Source of the DNA: a virus
IMG/VR virus record: IMGVR_UViG_3300032242_000977
Span: 1-34,354 of that record
DNA: 34,354 nt
Reading direction: 5' to 3' (one strand)
In this document: positions 13,199-20,953 of the stretch, one piece after another
Layout of the letters: every line of letters begins with the position of its first letter
Position numbering within the stretch: position 1 is the first letter of the stretch
Made by a program: the position numbers and the translations under genes
The notes under the pieces: model-generated
Told to the model about the DNA's origin: nothing
Databases searched by the model: none
Seen by the model: the letters and a program-made list of their open reading frames with translations, nothing else

Positions 13199-13208
13199 AT
13201 GTTTTACT
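13191..13208. promoter_or_regulatory. 18-bp operator-like element, copy A1
   Basis: AGTACAAAATGTTTTACT, identical to 6259-6276, about 6.9 kb away. It overlaps the -33 region of the promoter at 13165-13198. Confidence 0.65.
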
Positions 13209-13218
13209 TTTTTTGGAA

Positions 13219-13494
13219 TTATTTTGAACCATCTTGCAGGGGAGTATCATCTTTATCCAGGATAAGCCGGTATCCTTCTTTCCATAGTATTTTAGTAAGT
13301 GCAACGCTTTTTTTGATTATATTTTCCTCATCATCTTCAGGATTTAGCACATGAAGGCACTCATGGAGCAGGATTTCCATTAGCTTTCTAGGTTTCTGCC
13401 TAAGCCTTTCTTCTATCCATACCTCACCATCACTATGCGCTATGCCATAGGCTTGCTCTCTACCTAATTTTTTATAGATGATCTTTATTTTCAT
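13219..13494 (-). CDS. Small zincin-type metalloprotein with HECLH motif (91 aa)
   Basis: Residues 44-48 are HECLH, the HExxH zinc site of metalloproteases, in the helix ILLHECLHVL. An acidic NPEDDEENIIKK follows, where a third ligand could lie. The N-terminal strands (KIKIIYKKLG, AHSDGEVWIEERL) match the small-zincin layout seen in ImmA/SprT-like phage proteins. It may cleave a repressor or host protein, or be a structural remnant. The motif is certain, the substrate unknown. It overlaps the previous gene by 4 bases. Confidence 0.72.
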   Translation of the reverse strand: MKIKIIYKKLGREQAYGIAHSDGEVWIEERLRQKPRKLMEILLHECLHVLNPEDDEENIIKKSVALTKILWKEGYRLILDKDDTPLQDGSK

Positions 13495-13652
13495 TTCTTT
13501 AAATCTATAAGGTCAGGTCTATCATCATTCTCTAATAACTCCACCTTTGTTCCACCTCTTACCTTAGCAAGTAACCTTCTATAAGCATCAACCTGAGTGT
13601 GTAAAATGCTAATCTTATTAACAAGTAAAGTCTCTTGCTCAGCTAATGTCAT
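13491..13652 (-). CDS. Small hypothetical coiled-coil protein (53 aa)
   Basis: A short helical protein (MTLAEQETLLVNKISILHTQ) with a polar, acidic end. ATG 13652 follows the DUF3310 stop by one base; starts further upstream (13679, 13685) would lie inside that gene and are less likely. No function recognised. Confidence 0.6.
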   Translation of the reverse strand: MTLAEQETLLVNKISILHTQVDAYRRLLAKVRGGTKVELLENDDRPDLIDLKK

Positions 13653-13653
13653 T

Positions 13654-13896
13654 TTATTTAGTTTTTTTGTCGCTTTCATACTCAAACTGTATTAATAAAT
13701 CAATGTAATGTTTTGCTTTTTTTAAGTCCTCAATGCCGTTCTTATCCTTATGCCTTAGCACATACTTGATAATGTTACCCTCAATAAATGGCACATTATT
13801 GACATGAATAAATTCAGTAGGCTGTATTTTGTATTTGCTGTAATGTCCTCCACCTACCTGGATGTCAGTTGCTCTAGATACTTCAAAATCTTTCAT
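13654..13896 (-). CDS. DUF3310 family protein (80 aa)
   Basis: A classic small phage DUF3310 protein: GGGHYSKYKIQPTEFIHVN (about residues 15-33), then NIIKYVLRHKDKNGIEDLKK (about 41-60) and KAKHYIDLLIQFE. The family is often labelled a nucleotide kinase in phage genomes, but no kinase motif is visible, so the enzymatic claim should be left open. Length is typical. Confidence 0.88.
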   Translation of the reverse strand: MKDFEVSRATDIQVGGGHYSKYKIQPTEFIHVNNVPFIEGNIIKYVLRHKDKNGIEDLKKAKHYIDLLIQFEYESDKKTK

Positions 13897-13898
13897 AG

Positions 13899-14762
13899 TT
13901 ATTTTATTGGGTTACCATCATATACCACTCCATTGTAGTGGCATAATCCATTAATAATTTGATGAGTCTCTATAAAAAAGAAGATTTCTTTGTTGACAGT
14001 ATAGAAGTTAATAGTAGCAAAGCCATGCTGCCAATCAGGTATCTTGCCGGTAGGAAAATACTCAACTTCAGTTCTAACCCTGCCACATCCAATTTCCACC
14101 CACACAAAAGGATTGTTTCTATTCGTGATAGGTTTGTAGTTTAGCCTGTGTGTATGCCCTGAAGCACCACTACCCATGTATTCATAGATATTTTTTTCAC
14201 CTGCATTTTTAGCCAGGCTTAGACCATGCACTCCTGTAAATAAATCAAACCAATTAATGTAGTCTTTTTTATCCCATTCAATGCCAAACTCCTCAAATGA
14301 TAGGATTTTTTCGTACTCAGTAGATTTATACTCTTTGAATAATACAGCAAGCCTAGCCAATTGGCTTTTGCTGTTCATGTGGGGCTTTGTAATCCTCTCA
14401 TCATGGTTTCCTGGTATAAACCTTAGCTTTGCATCAGTTGATAGCCTGAGAGGCTTTAAAATCTGTTCTTTAGTGTACTCAATTTCTTTGATTTCTGAAT
14501 AGCCGGCAAGGATTCCATCATCAAACAATTTCTTTTCGTGTCTGCTAACATAAGGCAAGTCCACAAGGTCACCCAACATAGCAACCTCATCGAAGTGATT
14601 GTTTTGTAAAACTCTATTAATGCATCTTTGAACAGTTTGATCAGTAAGCCACCCATGTTCATCAGATTTTAATAGGATTTTGTAAGATTTTTTATCAGTA
14701 AGTTTCTTTAACTGCCACCAATTAAACTCGGTTTCAGTCATTCTTGGTCTTTGGTTGTTCAT
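13899..14762 (-). CDS. Calcineurin-like metallophosphoesterase
   Basis: A 287-residue two-metal phosphoesterase with all key motifs: DEH (34-36, the D-x-H), GDLVD (64-68), GNHDE (118-122), a VHG (about 184) and SGHTH (about 199). The set defines the family that includes SbcD/Mre11-type nucleases and nucleotide phosphatases. It stands alone, without an SbcC-like ATPase, so it may be a phage nuclease or a phosphatase. Its position after the endolysin is unusual for a DNA-replication gene. Confidence 0.9.
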   Translation of the reverse strand: MNNQRPRMTETEFNWWQLKKLTDKKSYKILLKSDEHGWLTDQTVQRCINRVLQNNHFDEVAMLGDLVDLPYVSRHEKKLFDDGILAGYSEIKEIEYTKEQILKPLRLSTDAKLRFIPGNHDERITKPHMNSKSQLARLAVLFKEYKSTEYEKILSFEEFGIEWDKKDYINWFDLFTGVHGLSLAKNAGEKNIYEYMGSGASGHTHRLNYKPITNRNNPFVWVEIGCGRVRTEVEYFPTGKIPDWQHGFATINFYTVNKEIFFFIETHQIINGLCHYNGVVYDGNPIK

Positions 14763-14775
14763 AGGTTAGTTTAGG

Positions 14776-15204
14776 TTAGGATACTCTTATGTATCCAAGT
14801 ATAGATTCCTTCTTTCTTATTCTTCTTGCTACTTCATAGCCCTCCCTGCTGCCATCTTCGTTTGTGTTGCCTTCAATTGTATGAATATTGTCACCATCAA
14901 CTGCCTCAACAATCCCTGTGTGACCTAATCCATGAGCAAACTCCATAACGAATACATCACCAGGCTGAGGATCATGTGTGTGTAAGGCAGTAGTATGCGC
15001 CCAAACAGATAAAACTCCTGCACTTACAAAAGGAAACTTAATTTGTGATTGTTTAAAACACCATTGTACAAAAGCCATGCACCATGAATAGCCACCTGGT
15101 AAACCAACTACTGCTAAATAGTCCTCAACAGGTTTGCCGGCATTTGATCCCTTTGGTACTTCTTGTACTCCTATCTGTGTTTTTGCTATGTCTAATGGAC
15201 TCAT
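14776..15204 (-). CDS. Endolysin, CHAP / NlpC-P60-type amidase
   Basis: Degrades host peptidoglycan at the end of infection. A 142-residue single-domain enzyme with catalytic Cys42 (GGYSWCMAFVQWCF), His95 (HGLGHTGIVE) and a polar third residue in TIEGNTNEDGS (Glu111/Asn113). There is no signal peptide or wall-binding domain, so it needs a holin to cross the membrane. ATG overlaps the spanin stop (ATGA), placing it last in the lysis cassette. Confidence 0.93.
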   Translation of the reverse strand: MSPLDIAKTQIGVQEVPKGSNAGKPVEDYLAVVGLPGGYSWCMAFVQWCFKQSQIKFPFVSAGVLSVWAHTTALHTHDPQPGDVFVMEFAHGLGHTGIVEAVDGDNIHTIEGNTNEDGSREGYEVARRIRKKESILGYIRVS

Positions 15205-15713
15205 AATCCTCTTGTTTTATATACGATAATGGCAATGTTTTCCAATGCCACTAAAGCAATCCAAAAAATTATAATTTTAGTTTTCTTAGCTGAATATTGT
15301 TTAGCTATCTCAGCAGCAGTTTGTGACCTGCTATCTGCCAACTGATAAAACTCCAGGCTATCCTTTAAAATGCCCTCATAGCGTTTATCTCTTATGTAAA
15401 CCCTTGCTGTGTCATAATGATCAACATTACGATGAACAATAATAGTATCATGAGTAGCAGGAGCATAAACAAAATCACCATGCTTGTAAAAAGTATCCGT
15501 TTTAACAATCTCATTGCTAGAATATTTAATTACAGAATCAATGATACATGGGTTAAGTTTAGCCCATTTGCCACCGATATAATTAAAAGCATTGTCATCA
15601 GTCAATACTCTTTGCTGTGCTTTTTGTAGTTTCTTTTGTTCGCTGCAAGCTGCTACCAATATGATAGCAGTTGCAACGAATAAGAAATTAAGCCTTTGGA
15701 GGAGTAACTTCAT
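15201..15713 (-). CDS. Putative unimolecular spanin (lipoprotein with C-terminal membrane anchor)
   Basis: Residues 1-23 are a lipoprotein signal peptide with lipobox LVAAC (Cys23), so the N-terminus would anchor in the outer membrane. The middle (24-142) is charged and periplasmic, with beta and coiled segments. Residues about 146-164 (IIIFWIALVALENIAIIVY) form a transmembrane helix, followed by a basic end (KTRGL). One protein anchored in both membranes is the layout of T1 gp11 u-spanins, which fuse the membranes after wall loss. It sits between the holin-like gene and the endolysin. The architecture is seen; the function is inferred. Confidence 0.78.
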   Translation of the reverse strand: MKLLLQRLNFLFVATAIILVAACSEQKKLQKAQQRVLTDDNAFNYIGGKWAKLNPCIIDSVIKYSSNEIVKTDTFYKHGDFVYAPATHDTIIVHRNVDHYDTARVYIRDKRYEGILKDSLEFYQLADSRSQTAAEIAKQYSAKKTKIIIFWIALVALENIAIIVYKTRGL

Positions 15714-15891
15714 TTTGAATTTCTTTTAAAGCATCAGTTAATCCTAAAATAAGAGCAGGAATAATAGCTGTTTTTACAGCAGTCCAATCAACTGAACCAT
15801 TAACTGCATTAGTCAATATCCCTGTTAAAATAGGAATCAATGCTCCAATAAATGTTGTTGCCCAAGCCTTCCAAATGTTCGAAATTTTCAT
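15688..15891 (-). CDS. Holin-like small membrane protein (67 aa)
   Basis: Two hydrophobic segments, about residues 9-27 (AWATTFIGALIPILTGILTN) and 39-54 (AVKTAIIPALILGLTDAL), with a charged C-terminus (KEIQNEVTPPKA). Size, topology and place directly before the spanin and endolysin fit a holin that opens the inner membrane. It overlaps the spanin start by 26 bases. Confidence 0.72.
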   Translation of the reverse strand: MKISNIWKAWATTFIGALIPILTGILTNAVNGSVDWTAVKTAIIPALILGLTDALKEIQNEVTPPKA

Positions 15892-15895
15892 GTGT

Positions 15896-16069
15896 TTAAA
15901 ATTTACGTTTTATGTATTTATGAACCTCTTTAATGGCAGTCTGTCCAATGTAAGCAGCAGCACCTGAAACAAAAGCCGTAATTACAGCCATCATTATGTT
16001 ACCTGTTAAAATGTTTGCAAATACTCCTGTTATAGTTCCAAATAGTGTGCTTCTTACTTCTTGTGCCAT
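15896..16069 (-). CDS. Second holin/antiholin-like membrane protein (57 aa)
   Basis: ATG 16069 is one base after the previous stop, and the TAA at 15896-15898 is 4 bases before the next gene. Starts MAQEVRSTLFGTITGVFANI; the hydrophobic region 8-45 is Gly/Ala rich and long enough for one or two membrane passes. It ends in a strongly basic tail (KEVHKYIKRKF). With the 67-residue protein it could form a holin/antiholin pair. Its short length makes it easy to miss in automatic annotation. Confidence 0.65.
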   Translation of the reverse strand: MAQEVRSTLFGTITGVFANILTGNIMMAVITAFVSGAAAYIGQTAIKEVHKYIKRKF

Positions 16070-16070
16070 T

Positions 16071-16328
16071 TTATTTTTCTTTTACTTTTAATTCTTTTGG
16101 TTTGTCAGCTACTAGCTTGTAGTTCATTAATGGCTGCATAATATTATCTTTGATAATTCTACCGGTAAGGGAACGGCTATCAATGTTTTCATCAATTAGT
16201 TTAATAATACCTTTAAATGTTGTGGTGTCCATTGTAATTTGTAATACTAAACTGTCTTGTTTTCTTTGTTGACTAAATCCTGCAAATGCCAATAGTGCAA
16301 ATGCCATTGTAATTGTTGTTTTTTTCAT
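16071..16328 (-). CDS. Small secreted protein with Sec signal peptide (85 aa)
   Basis: The first 20 residues (MKKTTITMAFALLAFAGFSQ) are a clear signal peptide ending in the SQ typical of Bacteroidota. The mature part is polar and helical (LKVKEK end). It is one of three adjacent secreted-protein genes between the virion and lysis modules. No family recognised; a periplasmic or surface role is inferred from the signal only. Confidence 0.7.
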   Translation of the reverse strand: MKKTTITMAFALLAFAGFSQQRKQDSLVLQITMDTTTFKGIIKLIDENIDSRSLTGRIIKDNIMQPLMNYKLVADKPKELKVKEK

Positions 16329-16337
16329 GTTGTTTTA

Positions 16338-16682
16338 TTATTCGGGTTTAATGAATACGATGCTATTTTTGTTAGCTATATAATTAAAAGGAAATTTATT
16401 GTCACCTGACCAATTGGTGTAGTCTATGCCTTTGATAAAATCATTGCTGTCGTAGTAGACTACTCCTGTACTATCCATCAATGCCCAATACAAAGTGGCT
16501 ACTGACTTTAAATCGTCCGAAATAATTCTAACCCCTAAATGGTCAACGTTTGTAGTGTCATTCCACTTTGCTTTAAATGAAACGATTTTGCACGCAGTCA
16601 TTTTTGTAAACGTAGTATCTACGATTTGGCTTTTTGCTGTGAAAGCCACTAACACTAAAAGAACAATAAATAGTTTTTTCAT
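16338..16682 (-). CDS. Small secreted protein with Sec signal peptide (114 aa)
   Basis: Starting at ATG 16682 gives a clean signal peptide (MKKLFIVLLVLVAFTAKSQ). An in-frame ATG at 16709 would add a basic stretch before it and overlap the fibre gene. The mature part is beta-rich (TACKIVSFKAKWNDTTNVDH, then VATLYWALMDSTGVVYYDSN) and may form a small beta sandwich. No family recognised. Confidence 0.72.
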   Translation of the reverse strand: MKKLFIVLLVLVAFTAKSQIVDTTFTKMTACKIVSFKAKWNDTTNVDHLGVRIISDDLKSVATLYWALMDSTGVVYYDSNDFIKGIDYTNWSGDNKFPFNYIANKNSIVFIKPE

Positions 16683-16702
16683 TTTTGTTTTTATTTTAAA
16701 TT

Positions 16703-19700
16703 TTACCATAAGTTATTCCATGTAGCTCCATTCCAACATTGTAAAAGATTTGCAGTTGTATCATATACAACCATACCTGCTGTTTTATTTAATGCGTTTT
16801 TTTGTGTTGTTGACATTCTTGGAAAAATAAATCCTGCGGTTGTTGTTGACATTCTTATACCACCTTGAATAGTTACTTCATCCCAAGTATTACCACTATT
16901 GATAATTTGCACATCATAAGAACTTCCGGTATAGCCTTTGTAAATATGACCATATCCATACGCCTGAGTAGTTACTCCGCCAAAAGTTGTACCTGATACT
17001 ATTAAATTCCCTGATGCATAAATATCACCATTAACGTTTAACCTTTCTGTTCCTGACGTTCCGGCTAAATTACCTGAACCATCAGCAATTTTTAATATAC
17101 CCGTTGCAGTAAATTGTCCTCTTTGTACCATTGCATTTGAAACTGCACCTTGTGTTTTATTCCAAAATTGAATTTGTGCGCCGTAGTTATCATCAACTGC
17201 TAATATTGCGGCTTGTGCGGGATTTGAATTTGCTTGCGATACTGAATGATAAGGTCTAAAATATAGCCCTGTATTTCCTCCACCTCCTGCATAAGATTCT
17301 AAAGTTAATATTGCCGGATTGTTTCCATCTCCTCCGTAAATATTTAATCCTACTGTTCCTACCGGTTGCGTAGTACCTATACCTACTGCCCCACTTGAAG
17401 TAATACGCATTACTTCACTTGCAGTTGTTGAACTATTTGATGGAGCAGTTCCAAAAGTTAAATAGCTTGTCCCATTTGTACCTGCGCCATAAGATTGAAT
17501 ATATGCTTGAGATGTCCCACTAAAGTTATTTGCAGTTTCAAAATATATCCCTGTATATCCTCCATATGCTTGTTTTCTAATTCGCATATAAGTATCAGAT
17601 GTGCTATTTACATCCAATGGATAAGAAGCTGTATAATTATTACCAATATTTACATTTCCGCCTGATATTGATAATTTATCATTAGGTGTAATTGTATTAA
17701 TTCCAACATTACCTCCATTAAGAATAATATTTCTTGAAGCGTCTGAAGCAAGTGTAATATTGCCATCTCCCGTTGAACCAATAATACCCATACGAGTACC
17801 AGCATTATCAGCAAATGACATATAGTTTTGTGCAGTAGAAGCACTTCTTCCTCCATCTTGTAATTGCAATAATCCCGCAGCATTTATAAGTGTTCCTGAA
17901 ATTTTAGAACCAGTGTTTGCCGATATTGAGGAACTAAAAGAAGCAGCACCCGTTGCCGCAATGGATAAATATTTACCCCAACCTAAACTAGCTGCATCAT
18001 AAGTCCAAAAATCTAAACTTCCCGTTGCGCCTAATTGAAGATTTGCGGAATAAACTGTTCCCGAAGCACTACTTAATTGATAACCTGACTGTACACTACT
18101 TGAACCATTTCTTTGTACATTAAAACTTGAATAATTAGTTGCAGTAGTTTGCATGGTTATACCACCTGACGCAGCAATCCTCATTCTTTCAGCCGCAATA
18201 CCTCCGCTAGTTGCAATAGAACCAAATACAATGTCTTTTGTTGATTGTGGTCTAATAGCTAAATCTCCTGCATTTGTTCCTTGAATATGATAATTACCAG
18301 CTCCCGCTTGTCCGATTAAAGCATTATAATTTATTCCTGACGCACTATTCCCTAATGAAAAAGTTGGATTTGAAGTATTAATTGAAATTAACCCACTAGC
18401 ATTGGCAGTTCCTCCAATTTGTACAATTCCTCCCGAAGTAATATTTAAAAAATTATTATTACCTGCAGTATTAAAAAATGAATATCCATTATCACTAAAA
18501 AAATCCATAGGATATGGGTTTCCCGTTCTTGTTGCACTACTAAAAACTATTGATTGCCCACCCGTTTCTGATGAATATCCCGTAAAGAAATATCCTCCCG
18601 CAGTTCCTCCAATAGTTGCGCCCGATGCCATATTACCTCCCGATAATGGCAAATAAGCTGTTGAAGTATAAGCATTTGTTCCTAATCCTAACCATGTTGA
18701 AATGGACGTAGTATTGCCCGGTCTATAATTAGACCCATCAAAAACCATTACATTGGTTGCCGCAGTACCTAAAACCGAACTTGAATAAGTAGCACCATTC
18801 CATTGCATACTATTTGCCGCCGTTCCGGTTGTGGTTAAATATGTGCTATTATCATAACTTATTGTTGTTCCGCTTGCTTTTACAAAACCGGTTCCGTTTA
18901 ATTGCGGTTGTCCTCCTAATCCGGCTAAAGTATAATTAGGAACATTTAAAGTGTTTGTTACAAATGTAGCCGCGCCACTTGACCCGGTTGTAGTTAATGT
19001 AATAGCCGATTGTTTGCCATTAAAAGTTCCCCAATCAGTCGAACTTAAATATCCATCATGTGTCGCGTCTGATTTTGTTATTGTTATTGTTCCCGTTGTA
19101 TTTACTAATGGGGCAGAAAAAGTCAAAGCCCCTTGTTTGCCGTTAAAAGTTGTCCAATCCGTAGAACTTAAATAACCGTTTGTCGTTGCATTTGCTTGGT
19201 TTATTGAAATAGCCGGCGTAGTTCCTCCCGAAGATACAATAGGGCTTGTTCCGGTTACGCTTGTTACTTGGGCATTATTAGTGACATTGCTTAATCCAAC
19301 CGCTGTTTTATCAAGCGTTTGCCATGTTTTATCGCCCCTCCAATATTGAGATGTAGTTCCTGTTGCTATTGTTGGCTCTTTAGTAGCTAATAAAGCATTT
19401 GCAGCAGTTTTATTATAATAAGCTGATAGCATTGTGGCAGTATCAGTATAATTTACTTTACCACTTATTGCTGAGCTTGTAATATATCCTGAAGGGTTAG
19501 ATTGTAAGTAATAAGTAGAAGCTGCATTTGTTTGCGTTAAATATGTTGCTGATGCATTTGCACTTCTTAAATACGGACTTAACATTGAAGCCGTATCTGT
19601 ATAGTTTACCTTTCCACTAATAGCAGAAGATGTAATGTATCCACTTGGGTTTGAGTTTCTATAATATCCACTTAGAATAGAAGAAGTATCACTATATTTT

Positions 19701-20953
19701 ACAGCATTATAACTTCGTTGATATGGAGATAACATCAAAGCTGTATCTGTATATTGAACTAATCCTGTTGTTGATGGAATAGATTGAGTGCTTAAATTAC
19801 CACTAGCATCAGCAGTTACCATTCTTGTTCCTGTACCGGCTAATGAAGAAGCAGCTAATGCACCTGTGCTACCTGTTACTGATAGCGCATTACCATATAT
19901 ATATTTAATGTATGTATTACCATCATTTGCAGACATAGCAATATGAGTTGAACCTCCATTCCTAGCTGATTGTAAATTGGTATTATATGAAACGTTATCA
20001 AAAATTAACCCCCCATAAGGACTGCCTTTATATAATAATTGCAAACCAAACGCAGTTCCGTTTGTATCCGTATTAATGTTTAAATAAGTATTTCTTTGCG
20101 TTCCATCTCCAACTGAGAAATTTCCTTTAGTAGTTTTAGTTCCTGAAATAATCTCTGTGCCGGCTAAATGCACCACATTATAATCTTTTGAATATGGTGT
20201 TAGCATTGCAGCCGTATCAACATATTTTACATAAGAAGATGGTGAAGGAATATTAGCAGTCCTGGCATAAGGACTCAACATGGAAGCTGTGTCACTATAA
20301 TTTACCTTATTTGCAATGGCAGAAGCATTTATATATCCTGAAGGATTTGATGCTCTATAATAGCCTGAAAGCATCGATGATGTATCGCTATATTTTACAA
20401 CAGTTGTTGATGATGGGATATTATTAGTCCTAACATAACCACTCAACATATTTGCAGTATCTGAAATATTAACTTTTAAGTTAACCTTTGAATCCGTAGC
20501 TGTTTTATTATAATATGCTGAAAGCATACTTGAAGTATCACTATATTTCACTACTCCTGATAAAGAAGGCACATTTATAGACTTAGCATAAGGGCTAAGC
20601 ATACTAGATGTATCAGTATATTTTACATAAGGAGCTAAAGATGGAAGGTTTGAAGTTCTAACATAAGGACTTAGCATTGCTGCTGAGTCTGCATACTTCA
20701 TGTAAGGAGTAAGTGAAGGAATAGCACTTGTTTTAGCATAAGGGGCTAACATTGCAGCCGTATCTGATGCAGATAAAAACTTATAAGCTCTATTTACCAC
20801 AACTCCATTAGGTAAAACTATAATACTATCAATTTTTAATCTCTTATACTGCCAACCATAGTCAACACTTTTGAAATATTTAGTAGTATCATTGGTTTGT
20901 CCGAAAACTCCAACAAATGCAAAAAGAAACGCTATCAATAAGTATTTTCTCAT
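16703..20953 (-). CDS. Giant repeat-rich fibre-like protein with N-terminal signal peptide (1416 aa)
   Basis: The largest gene. Residues 1-19 look like a Sec signal peptide (MRKYLLIAFLFAFVGVFGQ). Twelve copies of a D-T-x-x-M-L-S-x-Y unit follow: eight at residues 64-255 with a spacing of about 25 residues, and four at 403-515. Next are THDGYLSSTDWGTFNGKQ-type repeats (about 590-680) and long Gly/Thr/Ser/Asn-rich beta regions, ending in the phylum's typical surface tail (FIFPRMSTTQKNALN, then VVYDTTANLLQCWNG). The repeats resemble fibrous tail or adhesin shafts. It starts in the stop of the tail-completion gene (ATGA), so it is co-expressed with virion genes. Tail fibres normally lack signal peptides, so it is either a fibre with a misleading start or a secreted surface protein. 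No self-cleaving chaperone domain is seen. Confidence 0.85.
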   Translation of the reverse strand: MRKYLLIAFLFAFVGVFGQTNDTTKYFKSVDYGWQYKRLKIDSIIVLPNGVVVNRAYKFLSASDTAAMLAPYAKTSAIPSLTPYMKYADSAAMLSPYVRTSNLPSLAPYVKYTDTSSMLSPYAKSINVPSLSGVVKYSDTSSMLSAYYNKTATDSKVNLKVNISDTANMLSGYVRTNNIPSSTTVVKYSDTSSMLSGYYRASNPSGYINASAIANKVNYSDTASMLSPYARTANIPSPSSYVKYVDTAAMLTPYSKDYNVVHLAGTEIISGTKTTKGNFSVGDGTQRNTYLNINTDTNGTAFGLQLLYKGSPYGGLIFDNVSYNTNLQSARNGGSTHIAMSANDGNTYIKYIYGNALSVTGSTGALAASSLAGTGTRMVTADASGNLSTQSIPSTTGLVQYTDTALMLSPYQRSYNAVKYSDTSSILSGYYRNSNPSGYITSSAISGKVNYTDTASMLSPYLRSANASATYLTQTNAASTYYLQSNPSGYITSSAISGKVNYTDTATMLSAYYNKTAANALLATKEPTIATGTTSQYWRGDKTWQTLDKTAVGLSNVTNNAQVTSVTGTSPIVSSGGTTPAISINQANATTNGYLSSTDWTTFNGKQGALTFSAPLVNTTGTITITKSDATHDGYLSSTDWGTFNGKQSAITLTTTGSSGAATFVTNTLNVPNYTLAGLGGQPQLNGTGFVKASGTTISYDNSTYLTTTGTAANSMQWNGATYSSSVLGTAATNVMVFDGSNYRPGNTTSISTWLGLGTNAYTSTAYLPLSGGNMASGATIGGTAGGYFFTGYSSETGGQSIVFSSATRTGNPYPMDFFSDNGYSFFNTAGNNNFLNITSGGIVQIGGTANASGLISINTSNPTFSLGNSASGINYNALIGQAGAGNYHIQGTNAGDLAIRPQSTKDIVFGSIATSGGIAAERMRIAASGGITMQTTATNYSSFNVQRNGSSSVQSGYQLSSASGTVYSANLQLGATGSLDFWTYDAASLGWGKYLSIAATGAASFSSSISANTGSKISGTLINAAGLLQLQDGGRSASTAQNYMSFADNAGTRMGIIGSTGDGNITLASDASRNIILNGGNVGINTITPNDKLSISGGNVNIGNNYTASYPLDVNSTSDTYMRIRKQAYGGYTGIYFETANNFSGTSQAYIQSYGAGTNGTSYLTFGTAPSNSSTTASEVMRITSSGAVGIGTTQPVGTVGLNIYGGDGNNPAILTLESYAGGGGNTGLYFRPYHSVSQANSNPAQAAILAVDDNYGAQIQFWNKTQGAVSNAMVQRGQFTATGILKIADGSGNLAGTSGTERLNVNGDIYASGNLIVSGTTFGGVTTQAYGYGHIYKGYTGSSYDVQIINSGNTWDEVTIQGGIRMSTTTAGFIFPRMSTTQKNALNKTAGMVVYDTTANLLQCWNGATWNNLW
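19409..19756 (-). repeat. Second block of the D-T-x-x-M-L-S-x-Y repeat
   Basis: Covers about residues 400-515 of the fibre-like protein, with four more copies of the unit at Asp403, 422, 453 and 504. Two of them are followed by a nearly identical NPSGYITSSAISGKVNYTDT segment, a sign of recent duplication inside the gene. Confidence 0.7.
20189..20776 (-). repeat. Tandem repeats of about 75 bp in the fibre-like gene
   Basis: Eight coding repeats spaced 25, 25, 25, 26, 25, 31 and 25 residues (Asp64, 89, 114, 139, 165, 190, 221, 246). Each is built as (S/T)DT-xx-MLS-x-Y followed by a variable Arg/Lys-Thr-Asn-Ile-Pro-Ser spacer. The nearly constant period points to a repeated structural unit. Confidence 0.85.

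Noticed and set aside
18402-19175. Plus-strand open frames inside the fibre-like gene
   Set aside because: They are Val/Pro-rich mirror images of the minus-strand Gly/Thr/Asn repeats, with no start context or family match.
16703-20953. Diversity-generating retroelement target in the fibre-like gene
   Set aside because: No reverse transcriptase, template repeat or adenine-biased variable copy was found in the window.
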